Part shown: piece after piece, positions 36,475 to 45,038 of the stretch
Numbering within the stretch: the stretch's first letter is position 1
How the letters are laid out: each line of letters starts with the position of its first letter
Source: Myxococcota bacterium
GTDB lineage: Bacteria; Myxococcota_A; UBA796; UBA9615; JAKLKC01
Assembly (NCBI GenBank): GCA_023150875.1
Contig: JAKLKC010000022.1
Coordinates: forward strand, 34,927-98,926
Length of the DNA stretch: 64,000 nt
Direction: 5' to 3'
Translations under genes and position numbers: made by a program
Notes under the pieces: model-generated
Seen by the model: only the letters and a program-made list of their open reading frames with translations
The model's database searches: none
What the model was told of the DNA's origin: nothing

Positions 36475-36846
36475 ATGGGAGTTCCTGCACTCGGAGGACG
36501 CGGTGGGAAGCCAGCGCTAGGTGGTACTGGGCATGTGCCTCCCCTGGGGGGCATCGCCAGCACGCCTGGTGCGTCGAACGTCATGGATCCCGGCAACCCC
36601 GCCGATACTCTCCCACGCAATCAAGGGCTCATCACGTGGGACTGTCGCCATGATCGCTATGAGCTTGGCGCCGATGGGAAGTACCATTCCATCCAGGCGT
36701 GCACTCTGTGGTGGAACTCTCTCTTCCTGACCGTCCCAATCGGAGAAGCGGAACGAGACGGCGGAGTCGTCTCGGGGACGCACTGTGGCCTCATCACACC
36801 CGATGAACGAGAGACCGACCAGCCGCCGCTCTCGAGGCGGTTCTAG
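36475..36846 (+). CDS. Small Gly/Pro-rich N-terminus protein D of the island
   Basis: 123 residues, ATG with GGAGG seven bases upstream. The first 35 residues are Gly/Pro-rich and near-repetitive (VPALGGRGGKPALGGTG, HVPPLGG); the rest has two Cys-containing stretches (WDCRHDRYE, ACTLWWNS) and ends basic. No signal peptide. No family recognised. Sits 29 bp upstream of the membrane protein gene and probably co-transcribed with it. Confidence 0.6.
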   Translation: MGVPALGGRGGKPALGGTGHVPPLGGIASTPGASNVMDPGNPADTLPRNQGLITWDCRHDRYELGADGKYHSIQACTLWWNSLFLTVPIGEAERDGGVVSGTHCGLITPDERETDQPPLSRRF

Positions 36847-36875
36847 TCTCAAGTGGACTTGGGGGACGGCGGAAA

Positions 36876-37595
36876 ATGCCTGACGTGCGGATATCGGAAG
36901 TCGGGCTCGGCTCGGCGAACGGGCTGTCAGAGCGGTGGGCTTCGAGATCGCGGTTCCTAGCGAGGTGGGTGGCGGCGGCTATTGCCGCAGACGCGCTGGG
37001 ATCATCCCTCGTCTACTCCCTCCTCGTTGCGATCCCTTCCGCGTCCGGCATCGACTACACGGAGTCCCTGGCTGCGATTGCGGTTGCAGTCCTGGGGCTC
37101 GCGGTGCTCCGCAGTCTACTTCTGGGATGGGGGCAGGCGCTGGTGCTTCGTACTCTCGCTCCGTCCTTGCGCCTGAAGGACTGGATTCTGCCGACGATGT
37201 TCGCGGGCGTTGCGGCGCAGGCCACCGCAGTCCTCGGGGGAGGTGGGGTCCCCACTCTGGGCATTGCCCACTCGGCTGGGCAGGATGGGGTGGCCGTCTG
37301 GATGGCCAGCGGCCTTGCAATGGGTGCGGTTCAGTGGCTCGCTCTCAGACATGTCGTCGGTCGAGCCGCGTGGTGGATCCCTGTGTGGTCCGTCGCCATG
37401 CCGCTCTCCATCATCGTGTCGAAGTGGATCCTGTCCCGGACTTTCCGGATCGCCGATGCGGACCACTTTCGGCCCGACGGACCGCTGTTCTGGTCTGTCG
37501 CGATCAGCGTCATCCTGACGGCATCGATTCAAGCCGCCATCACCGGAACCGGCCTGATCGCACTGTCCCGCCGGCCCCGATCACGGCGAACGTAA
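36876..37595 (+). CDS. Hypothetical six-helix membrane protein E of the island
   Basis: 239 residues with about six hydrophobic helices and short loops. The repeated GWGQALVLR and GAVQWLALRHVVGRAAWWI resemble a family of uncharacterised membrane proteins with a Q(W)LxLR motif in cyanobacteria and Chloroflexi, from memory. GGGGA lies at ribosome-binding distance from the ATG. It is the last gene of the island; composition is still lower in GC than the flanks. Function unknown. Confidence 0.65.
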   Translation: MPDVRISEVGLGSANGLSERWASRSRFLARWVAAAIAADALGSSLVYSLLVAIPSASGIDYTESLAAIAVAVLGLAVLRSLLLGWGQALVLRTLAPSLRLKDWILPTMFAGVAAQATAVLGGGGVPTLGIAHSAGQDGVAVWMASGLAMGAVQWLALRHVVGRAAWWIPVWSVAMPLSIIVSKWILSRTFRIADADHFRPDGPLFWSVAISVILTASIQAAITGTGLIALSRRPRSRRT

Positions 37596-37818
37596 GTCGG
37601 ACCTTTGTCGCGGAGCACGCAGGGGAGGCTGCCCTCCCGGTGGCGTGGCTGGAGTCCCGTTCGAGGTGGGCCCGGCACGGTTGACCCGCCGGGGGGACGG
37701 GGACGCGAGATCGGGTCGCGGCGCGACACGGGCGCGGGGTTCGGATATCCTTGTGGGGCGCGTCGCCGGGGGGTGGACGGTCCGACCCAGGGGAGGGCCG
37801 TCCGAGGGGGAGTGGACC

Positions 37819-38277
37819 ATGTCGGACAAGCGGCCACCGCCGGAGGGGCGATCCGGGGACCTCCTCAGGATCCTGTTGATCGACGACCAGGAGGAGCTCC
37901 GCGAGATCCTCCGCCAGACCCTGGCCTCCCGGGGCTACGGGGTGGACTCGGTCGCCTCGGGCACCGAGGGCATCGAGAGGCTGCGCCGGGGAGGGATCGG
38001 GATCGTGCTGGCGGACCTGGGCCTGCCGGACGCCTCGGGGTGGGAGGTGGCGGCCACCGCCAAGGCCCTGTGCGCGAGCACCGCGGTGGTGCTGATGACG
38101 ATCTGGTCGGGAGAGGTGGACCCCCGCTCCCTGCGGGCCCACGGGGTGGACCTGATGCTGCCCAAGCCCTTCCGGAGCGAGGAGCTGCTCCGGGCGATGG
38201 AGAGGGTGGCGACGCCTCGCCCGCACCCCGGGCCTCCAATCGCCGCGGGGGGCCTGGCGACGCCGGATCTGCTGTAG
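37819..38277 (+). CDS. Single-domain response regulator
   Basis: 152 residues from ATG 37819 (GGGGGAG upstream); the longer in-frame reading from 37645 is not protein-like. A complete receiver domain: acidic pair D22 D23, phosphoacceptor D66 in LADLGLP, T94 and K116 in PKPF. No output domain follows, only a short Pro-rich tail, so it acts as a stand-alone receiver or phosphorelay/chemotaxis-type protein. No cognate kinase gene is adjacent. Confidence 0.9.
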   Translation: MSDKRPPPEGRSGDLLRILLIDDQEELREILRQTLASRGYGVDSVASGTEGIERLRRGGIGIVLADLGLPDASGWEVAATAKALCASTAVVLMTIWSGEVDPRSLRAHGVDLMLPKPFRSEELLRAMERVATPRPHPGPPIAAGGLATPDLL

Positions 38278-38315
38278 CGGTTCGGCGCCCCGCGTCGGGG
38301 TGAGGAGGGTTCGAA

Positions 38316-39092
38316 ATGGACGGCACGGGATCCGGCGGGCGGCCCACGCGGCGCGGCGCCCTGGTGGGGGTGGCGGCGGCGCTGGGGTGGGCCTGGGGCG
38401 GCGCGGCGATGGCCCAGGGGGAGCCGGGCCGGGTGGCGGCGGCGCGGCGCCGGCGGGAAGAGGCGGTGCGGGCCCTGTTCACCGCGCGATCCCTGCCCTA
38501 CCCCCCGGCGGGGATCTTCGTGCGGATCTTCAAGCACGAGGGGGTGGTGGAGCTGTGGGGCCGGAAGGCCGGCGTCGCCGAGCACGTCCTGGTCAAGACC
38601 TTCCCCGTCTGCGCCCCCTCGGGGACCCTCGGGCCCAAGCGGCGGCAGGGGGATCTCCAGGTGCCCGAGGGCTTCTACTCGGTGAGCGTGCTCAACCCCT
38701 GGAGCTCCTACCACCTCTCCCTGGGCCTCGACTACCCCAACGCCTCGGACCGGGTCCTCTCGGATCGGAAGCACCCCGGGGGGGACATCTTCATCCACGG
38801 CGACTGCGTCACCATCGGCTGCGTCCCCCTGGGCGACGACGGGATCGAGGAGCTCTACCTGGCGGTGCTGGACGCGCGGGCGGCGGGCCAGCGGAAGGTC
38901 CCGGTGCACCTCTTCCCCACCCGCTTCGACGCCGCCGGCCTCCGGGCGATGCGCGCCGTCGCCGCCGAGGGCGATCCCCTGTGGCGCTTCTGGGCCGATC
39001 TCCGGGTGGGCCACGACGCCTTCGAGTCCACCCGCAGGGTGCCGAGGGTCACGGTGTCGCCGGAGGGGCGGTACGGGGTGACTCCGGGGTGA
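38316..39092 (+). CDS. L,D-transpeptidase (YkuD/YafK-like)
   Basis: 258 residues with an N-terminal PTRRGALVGVAAALGWAWGG segment, a Tat-like or Sec signal. The catalytic motif IHGDCVTIGCVPL near residue 160 carries the YkuD His and Cys. The layout (EGFYSVSVLNPWSSYHLSLG, LDYPNASDR) matches YafK/ErfK relatives, which form or cleave peptidoglycan 3-3 cross-links or attach proteins to peptidoglycan. It starts 38 bp after the response regulator and may be co-transcribed with it. Confidence 0.88.
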   Translation: MDGTGSGGRPTRRGALVGVAAALGWAWGGAAMAQGEPGRVAAARRRREEAVRALFTARSLPYPPAGIFVRIFKHEGVVELWGRKAGVAEHVLVKTFPVCAPSGTLGPKRRQGDLQVPEGFYSVSVLNPWSSYHLSLGLDYPNASDRVLSDRKHPGGDIFIHGDCVTIGCVPLGDDGIEELYLAVLDARAAGQRKVPVHLFPTRFDAAGLRAMRAVAAEGDPLWRFWADLRVGHDAFESTRRVPRVTVSPEGRYGVTPG

Positions 39093-39357
39093 TGGCGGCG
39101 GCCGACCATGCCGCCCTGAGGCGGAAGCACGCGTCGCTTCCCGCCCAGACGACCCAACTCGCCCACGCGGTCGCGGAGATCTGGATGCGCGCCTGCGCTG
39201 ACACTGGGCGACCGCCCGATCACGAGTGCCCGGATGGACCCGTTTCTGGCGGCGTTTCCCATCACCCGCTCCTGGTCCTGATGGCTGGCGCAACCGGCCG
39301 AACGCGAGTTGACAGTCCCGGCCGAGCGTGCCAGGGTCGTCCCCAGGAGGTGGGAAC

Positions 39358-42120
39358 ATGACCCCTACGAGCCGTCGCGTGGCTTCGCCGAGAGCCTGGG
39401 TGCCCGTCCTGGTCCTTGGGGGTGCTGCGGCCTGCACGGGCGTGTTGATGCTCGATGGCCCCCCCCCCCCGGCAGGCGGGCTCGGCGTCGGTGCGGTGCT
39501 GTCCCTCGATGACGGCGGCTACGTAGACGCGGAGTTTCCCACGTCGGTGGAGGTCGGATCCGCGCACGTCTTCCGATTCCGGGTGATCGCCGGCGCGGGG
39601 GGGATCGACGCGGGGGCAAAGGTGCGGCTCCGGGTGCCGGGGACCTTCGCCCGTCCCCAGCGGGGCGAAGGGGGGACCGAAGGCTGGGTCACCGCACGAT
39701 CCGACGAGGAGGAGGCGATCGACGTCCTGACCTGGGTCGCCGAGGCGGGGGATCACCTCACGGGGACCGAGGGGTGGTACGTCGACGGAACCCTCGGCGA
39801 GGCGGTGGCCAGCGGCCAGGCCGTGGAGGTGGTCTACGGAGACACCAGCGGCGGCTCCTTTGGGGCCCGCGTCTCGTTCCTGGCGCGGCCGGCGTTCCCC
39901 TTCGAGGTGAGCCTCGACGACGACGGAGACGGAACCTTCGACCGCGTCGAGACCTTCACCGTCGAGACGCTTGCCGGGGAGCCGGTGGAGCTCCGGGTGG
40001 CTGCCCAGTCCACGGTGGTCCAGGGCATGGGAGCGCTCGTCCAGGCCGCCGCGTTCGACCTGCTGGGGAACCCCGCCGATGGGGTGGGCGGCTCGATCTC
40101 GTGTGAGTGGACGGCCGGGGAGGCCGTGGAGCCCGGCGGCACCGTCACCCTGGCCGGCGGCGACCTCCACGGGGAGATCGGCCAGGCGACGTTCACCGCT
40201 CCCGCGGAGCCCGGGCCGTGGCGACTGGCCTGCTCCCACGACGCCCTGCCGGTGACAGTGCTGGGCGCGACGATCGTGCAGCCGCTGGGCGCCGAGTACC
40301 TGATGGGCGGCGGCGCGGGTGGGGGCTCGGTCCTCTTGTGGGGGGATCTGCACATCCACTCGTCGGTGAGCGGGGACGCCGGCACCGCGTCCTTGGACCC
40401 CGACGACATCTACGACCGGGCCCAGAACAACGCGATGCTGCGGTTCGCGGCCATCTCCGACCACGACCGGGGCGGGATCGACGCCGGCTCGTGGATCTCC
40501 GACGCCGTCGTTCCGGCCAACGACGCCCACGACGACGGGACCTTCGTGACCTTGCTCGGGTGGGAGTGGACGGACAGCCCGTCGGCCACCGAGGGAGGCC
40601 ACAAGATCGTGTACTACGTCCAGGGCGACGGCTCGTCCTACTGCACCGCTACCGGCACCGACTGTCCCACCGGAGCGACCGAGCCGGTGGCGTACTTCTC
40701 GAACCTCTCCACGGACTACGATTCGAGCTGCGAGCTGTGGGAAGCCCTCGCGCTCCAGATGGACGACGAGGACGTGGGAGTGGAGGCGATCACCGTGCCC
40801 CACCACGTGGCCACGACGGGCACGCCGCCATTCACCGCGTGGGACACGTTGCCCGACGACTGTAGTGGAGGGCCCCCGTATGTCGGTCGCGGGCTCCAGC
40901 CGCTGGTGGAGCTGTACAGCGACCACGGCAGCGCCGAGGGTTGGAACGGGGCGACCCCCGCCCCCATCGAGGACCCGGTGGAGTGTACGCCCGACCTGGA
41001 CCTGACGGTCCAGGAAGCGCTGGAGTACCAGTTGGGGAGCTCCTCGGACGAGGCCCACTACCTGGGGATCGTCGCCTCGGGGGACAGCCACTTCGGTCGC
41101 CCCGGCCAGGATCCCCTGCCCCTGGTCGATGAGGTCAACAACAACGGCGGGACGGCGGGGGTCGGAATCCGATGCCCCGGCGGCCCTGGGGAAGACCCCA
41201 TCTTCCGCTGGCGGGAGGTGGGCCTGGCGGCCGTGTGGGTCGAGGCCGCCAGCCTGGCGGCGGCCACGGACCGGGCCGAGGTGTTCGAGTCCCTGAAGCG
41301 CCGCCGCACGTACGGAACGACCGGCTCACGCATCACCCTGAGCTACTACCTCACCGACAACACCGGGGGCGCCGACACCGTCATCGACCAGGGCGGTGCG
41401 CCCCCTTCGGGGGCGACCGACTACGACGACCCCGAGTACGCCATCGTCGGCGCCGCCTCCCACACCACCACGTTGCACTTCACCGACATCTGCCCCGGCA
41501 CCGGCTCCCTCGACACCGTGCGACTGTTCCACGGCTACGACAACGCCGGCACATGGACCTGGGCGCTCCGGAAGACCTGGTCGTCCGCCGACTTCACGGG
41601 CGGCTGCCTCCTGTCCAAGACCGTCCCCCTCATCGTGGGTGGCACCGTCAACGGCACCAACCTGAAGGAAGGCAAGAACGTCTACTACGTCAAAGTCAAG
41701 GAGGCCGACACCAAGCCCATCATCGTCGGGACCGGGCGGAACACATTGCGTCTCACGCCCGACGGCGGCTCCCCGACCCCCTGCGAGCTGACTTCGGGGA
41801 GCTGGTTGCCGGCGGTCTATGCATCCTCAGGAGATCTCGAGGGCGACCTGGAGAGCTGCCTGCCCACGCTGGACTTCGCCGTGAGCTACAACGCCGGCGC
41901 CCCCACGGACCCCAACCGGCTCGTGATCTCGGCAGACACCGCGTTCGCCATGGACGGCGACTTCTCCGCAAACGTCAAGGCAACCATGGCGATGCTCGGC
42001 TTCGCCCAGGTGGACCAGGCTAGCGCGACCTCCCACACCAGCGACGACCAGGTCCAACCGGCTGTCAACGCCGAGTTCGCCTGGAGCTCGCCCATCTGGA
42101 TCGACTATGTGGAACCGTAG
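39358..42120 (+). CDS. DUF3604 (PHP-like) lipoprotein
   Basis: 920 residues from ATG 39358 with AGGAGG eight bases upstream; an in-frame start at 39328 lacks this. The signal ends GAAAC (Cys 26). Residues about 45-320 are beta-sandwich type; from residue 330 the DUF3604 metal-binding domain begins (WGDLHIHSSVSGDA, AAISDHDRGG, LLGWEWTD, VPHHVA, ASGDSHFGRPG), a PHP-like predicted phosphoesterase fold. A run of twelve C (39459-39470) encodes Pro residues just after the lipobox and could shift frame. First gene of an overlapping three-gene operon. Confidence 0.85.
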   Translation: MTPTSRRVASPRAWVPVLVLGGAAACTGVLMLDGPPPPAGGLGVGAVLSLDDGGYVDAEFPTSVEVGSAHVFRFRVIAGAGGIDAGAKVRLRVPGTFARPQRGEGGTEGWVTARSDEEEAIDVLTWVAEAGDHLTGTEGWYVDGTLGEAVASGQAVEVVYGDTSGGSFGARVSFLARPAFPFEVSLDDDGDGTFDRVETFTVETLAGEPVELRVAAQSTVVQGMGALVQAAAFDLLGNPADGVGGSISCEWTAGEAVEPGGTVTLAGGDLHGEIGQATFTAPAEPGPWRLACSHDALPVTVLGATIVQPLGAEYLMGGGAGGGSVLLWGDLHIHSSVSGDAGTASLDPDDIYDRAQNNAMLRFAAISDHDRGGIDAGSWISDAVVPANDAHDDGTFVTLLGWEWTDSPSATEGGHKIVYYVQGDGSSYCTATGTDCPTGATEPVAYFSNLSTDYDSSCELWEALALQMDDEDVGVEAITVPHHVATTGTPPFTAWDTLPDDCSGGPPYVGRGLQPLVELYSDHGSAEGWNGATPAPIEDPVECTPDLDLTVQEALEYQLGSSSDEAHYLGIVASGDSHFGRPGQDPLPLVDEVNNNGGTAGVGIRCPGGPGEDPIFRWREVGLAAVWVEAASLAAATDRAEVFESLKRRRTYGTTGSRITLSYYLTDNTGGADTVIDQGGAPPSGATDYDDPEYAIVGAASHTTTLHFTDICPGTGSLDTVRLFHGYDNAGTWTWALRKTWSSADFTGGCLLSKTVPLIVGGTVNGTNLKEGKNVYYVKVKEADTKPIIVGTGRNTLRLTPDGGSPTPCELTSGSWLPAVYASSGDLEGDLESCLPTLDFAVSYNAGAPTDPNRLVISADTAFAMDGDFSANVKATMAMLGFAQVDQASATSHTSDDQVQPAVNAEFAWSSPIWIDYVEP
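39459..39470 (+). repeat. 12-C homopolymer inside the 5' coding region
   Basis: Twelve consecutive C at codons 34-38 of the DUF3604 lipoprotein, a few codons after the lipidation Cys. The frame is open at this length. A change of one or two bases would shift the frame at the start of the mature protein, a typical layout for slipped-strand phase variation. Confidence 0.6.
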
Positions 42121-43906
42121 GCTCGGCCTCGCGGCCACTTCGGCCCTCCTCGTGGCCTGGGCCGTGCTCGGGACGTCCTCCGCCGAGGCCCGCAACTGGT
42201 GGGTGGACCCCTCCGGGGCGCCGGCCCACTTCCTGAGTATCGAGGAAGCGCTGGCGGCGGCGGCCCCCGGGGACGTGGTGCGGCTCGCCGAGGGCGTACA
42301 CGCGCTGCACTCCGCCGAGGACGTGTTGATCCCGTCCGACGTGACCGTCGTCGGGAGCCCCGAACAGCCCGGGGCGGTGGAGGTGGTGACCGCCATCCCC
42401 GACCTGTATGCGCAGGGCCTGGTCTTTATCAATCCGAACGGGACCCTGGTGGGGGTGACGCTGACCATGCCGGATGCCCCCGCCCTCCTAGAGGCTTGCG
42501 CCACGGTGACAGGTCGGTTTCTGTTGGGCCGATGCGTTGGCCCGTCGTATTGGCGGGGACTCTTCCTCAATGAAGGCAGCCTCACCGCCGGCGTCGACGT
42601 CGAAGGGCCCTTCGGGGAAGAGGCGTTGTACATGTTCGAAGGGAGCGAGTTCCGCAACTCCCGGATCGTCGGCTCCTCCTCCCTTCACAGCGTTGGGTCG
42701 TACGGCGGCCTCATCGCCAACTGCGTCTTCTCCGGGATCGAGACGCTGGGGTCGGTCCCTTACGGCGCATCGAGCCCCGGCTGGGCGATGATGGTCTACT
42801 CATACAGCTACGGTGGCGACGTGTACAACAACACGTTCGTGGCCAACGGCCTGCTCGGGGAGGCGGGCTCCACCATCCGGACCGACGGCGGGGAGTATGC
42901 GTCCAACCCCTTCGTCAACAACCTGGTCGCGTTCAACCGGGTCCACGGGATCGCCGTCTACTTCACGGACGCGGCCCACACCACCTACCTCCACCACAAC
43001 GACGCCTACGGCAACGCCGACTGCGACTACTGCACCGTCGGGTCCCCCTACGAGACCCCCTACCTCGGCGGCCCCCACTACGACGCGGACCCCCTCTTCG
43101 TCGACTTCACCGACGACGGGGACTGGGACAACGACGACCTCCGCCTCCTCCCCGGCTCCCCCCTCATCGACGCCGGAGATCCCTCGATCCTCGATCCCGA
43201 CGGCTCCGTGTCGGACGTGGGCGCCTACGGGGGACCCGGGGCCGACCTCGACGGCGACGGCCTCGGCCCCCTCTCCGGCGACTGCGACGAGGGGGATCCC
43301 GAGGTGAGGGAGTTCATCCAGGAGCGGGTCAACGGCCTCGACGACGACTGCGACGGGCTCGTGGACGAGGACACCACCGCCCACGACGACGACGGCGACG
43401 GGTGGACCGAGGACGACGGGGACTGCTCCGACCGTCTGGAGACCATCTACCCCGGCGCCCCCGAGGTCCCGGGGAACGGCTGGGACGACGACTGCGACGG
43501 GCTGACCGACGAGACCGAGGGGGGCGACGACGACACCGCGCCCGACGACGACACCGCCCCACCCGACGACGACACCGCGGCCGACGATGACACCGCGGCC
43601 GACGATGACACCGCGGCCGACGATGACACCGCCCCACCCGACGACGACACCGCGGCCGACGACGACTCCACGTCCGTGGACGACGACACCGCCCCCGATG
43701 ATGACGCCTCCGGGGACGACGACGCCGCGGCGGACGACGACGCCTCCCCCGGTGGCCAGGACGATGGGGACGGCGGCGGATGTTCCTGCGCCGCCTCCCC
43801 GTCGCGCCCCCCACCCGCCGCCTGGCTCGCTGGCCTCGCGGCACTCGCCGGCGTCGGCACCCGCCGCCGTAAGGCGGAGCCGATCCGGCGCTTCCAACGT
43901 CCGTGA
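42107..43906 (+). CDS. Secreted right-handed beta-helix protein with MopE motifs, DDDTA repeats and MYXO-CTERM-like tail
   Basis: 599 residues; the ATG overlaps the end of the DUF3604 gene by 14 bp. Signal peptide ending SSAEA-RNW. Residues 30-350 have parallel beta-helix/pectate-lyase-type rungs (FISIEEALAAAAPGDVVRLAE-like start, NNTFVANGL, NNLVAFNRVHGIAV, YDADPLFVD, GSPLIDAGD). Two MopE metal-binding motifs (NGLDDDCDGLVDED, GNGWDDDCDGLTDE) follow, then about 15 DDDTA-type repeats, then a Cys-containing CSC motif, a hydrophobic segment and RRRK, which fits a MYXO-CTERM surface-sorting tail. Likely anchored at the outer surface. Confidence 0.85.
   Translation: MWNRRLGLAATSALLVAWAVLGTSSAEARNWWVDPSGAPAHFLSIEEALAAAAPGDVVRLAEGVHALHSAEDVLIPSDVTVVGSPEQPGAVEVVTAIPDLYAQGLVFINPNGTLVGVTLTMPDAPALLEACATVTGRFLLGRCVGPSYWRGLFLNEGSLTAGVDVEGPFGEEALYMFEGSEFRNSRIVGSSSLHSVGSYGGLIANCVFSGIETLGSVPYGASSPGWAMMVYSYSYGGDVYNNTFVANGLLGEAGSTIRTDGGEYASNPFVNNLVAFNRVHGIAVYFTDAAHTTYLHHNDAYGNADCDYCTVGSPYETPYLGGPHYDADPLFVDFTDDGDWDNDDLRLLPGSPLIDAGDPSILDPDGSVSDVGAYGGPGADLDGDGLGPLSGDCDEGDPEVREFIQERVNGLDDDCDGLVDEDTTAHDDDGDGWTEDDGDCSDRLETIYPGAPEVPGNGWDDDCDGLTDETEGGDDDTAPDDDTAPPDDDTAADDDTAADDDTAADDDTAPPDDDTAADDDSTSVDDDTAPDDDASGDDDAAADDDASPGGQDDGDGGGCSCAASPSRPPPAAWLAGLAALAGVGTRRRKAEPIRRFQRP
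43525..43747 (+). repeat. DDDTA-type tandem coding repeat
   Basis: Short in-frame units encoding DDDTA with A, P or S between them, in the beta-helix gene. Within this run the unit GCGGCCGACGATGACACC is repeated exactly three times near 43578-43631. Similar Asp-rich linkers occur in most lipoproteins of this window. Confidence 0.7.
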
Positions 43907-44982
43907 TGGCGCCACCCGCGCGACACCTCGCCCCCTGGCTCCTGACGGCGGCCTGGCTCCTCCTTGGAGGCTGCAACCCGTCCGGGTCCGCCGTTGACGA
44001 CGACGCAGCAGCGGACGATGATGCCGCGGGCGACGATGATGTGACCGGGGACGACGACGCCACGGGCGACGACGATGTGACAGCGGACGACGACGCCACG
44101 GGCGACGACGATGTGACAGCGGACGACGACACCGGCGACGACGACGCCATCATCCCCGACGACGACTCCGGCGGAGACGTCTCGGAGTCGTTCGTGGCCG
44201 TGGCTCCCGGCACCTTCACGATGGGGGCGCCGGAGTTCGAGCTGGGACGGGACTCGGACGAGGTCCAGCACGAGGTCACCCTGACGCGGGGCTTCGACCT
44301 CCAGGCGACCGAGGTCACCCAGGGGCAGTGGGAGGCGCGCATGGGGAACAACCCGTCCCAGTACGACGATTGCGGCGACGACTGCCCCGTCGAGCACGTC
44401 AACTGGTGGGAGGCGGCAGCTTACGCCAACGAGGTCTCCGCGGCCGAGGGCTTGGCGAAGTGCTACGTCCTGGACGGCTGCGGCGACAGGCTGCCCGGGG
44501 AGGACATGGAGTGCGACTCCGTCACGGTGAACGCGCCCGGCGGAGATCCCACCCTGTGCGAGGGGTATCGCCTGCCCACGGAGTCGGAGTGGGAGTACGC
44601 CTACCGGGCCGGGACCACCACCCCGATCTACAACGGCGAGCTCACCTACGCGGCGTGCGGCGTGGACCCCCTCCTCGATCTGAGCGCCTGGTACTGCGGC
44701 AACGCCGGCGGCATGGTCCACCGGGTGGCGCAGAAGATTCCCAACGCCTGGGGACTCTACGACATGGCCGGCGGCATGTGGGAGTGGTGCGGGGACTGGT
44801 ACGGCGAGTACCCGGAGAGCTCGACCGATCCTACGGGACCCGCGACGGGGACGAGCCGGATGATGAGGGGCGGATCGTGGATCTCCGACGCGCACCAGGC
44901 GCGGGCCGCGGAGCGGGCCGGTAGCCATCCAGAGTACACGCACTACTCGATCGGCTTCCGCCTCGCCCGCTCCTGGCCCTGA
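43906..44982 (+). CDS. FGE/sulfatase-modifying-factor-like lipoprotein lacking catalytic cysteines
   Basis: 358 residues from ATG 43906, which overlaps the preceding stop (TGATG). The signal ends LGGC (Cys 23) and a long GDDDVTADDD-type linker follows. Residues about 90-355 form a C-type-lectin-like FGE domain (TFTMGAPEFE, ATEVTQGQWEARMG, VNWWEAAAYANEVS, YRLPTESEWEYAYR, WEWCGDWYG, MRGGSW, GFRLAR). The two active-site Cys of true formylglycine-generating enzymes are Ser and Ala here, so it is not an FGE of that type. It is probably a binding protein or a different enzyme of the fold. Confidence 0.85.
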   Translation: MAPPARHLAPWLLTAAWLLLGGCNPSGSAVDDDAAADDDAAGDDDVTGDDDATGDDDVTADDDATGDDDVTADDDTGDDDAIIPDDDSGGDVSESFVAVAPGTFTMGAPEFELGRDSDEVQHEVTLTRGFDLQATEVTQGQWEARMGNNPSQYDDCGDDCPVEHVNWWEAAAYANEVSAAEGLAKCYVLDGCGDRLPGEDMECDSVTVNAPGGDPTLCEGYRLPTESEWEYAYRAGTTTPIYNGELTYAACGVDPLLDLSAWYCGNAGGMVHRVAQKIPNAWGLYDMAGGMWEWCGDWYGEYPESSTDPTGPATGTSRMMRGGSWISDAHQARAAERAGSHPEYTHYSIGFRLARSWP

Positions 44983-45038
44983 CGGCCGGTGCCAGCCGCC
45001 CGACCCCCCGCCGCCCCGGCGCGTGGGCCAGGCCCGGG

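Noticed and set aside
39092..39361. 89-codon frame whose ATG overlaps the L,D-transpeptidase stop
   Set aside because: It has no recognisable motif and runs over the ribosome binding site and start of the DUF3604 gene. The coupled start makes a small gene possible, but the support is too weak to list it.
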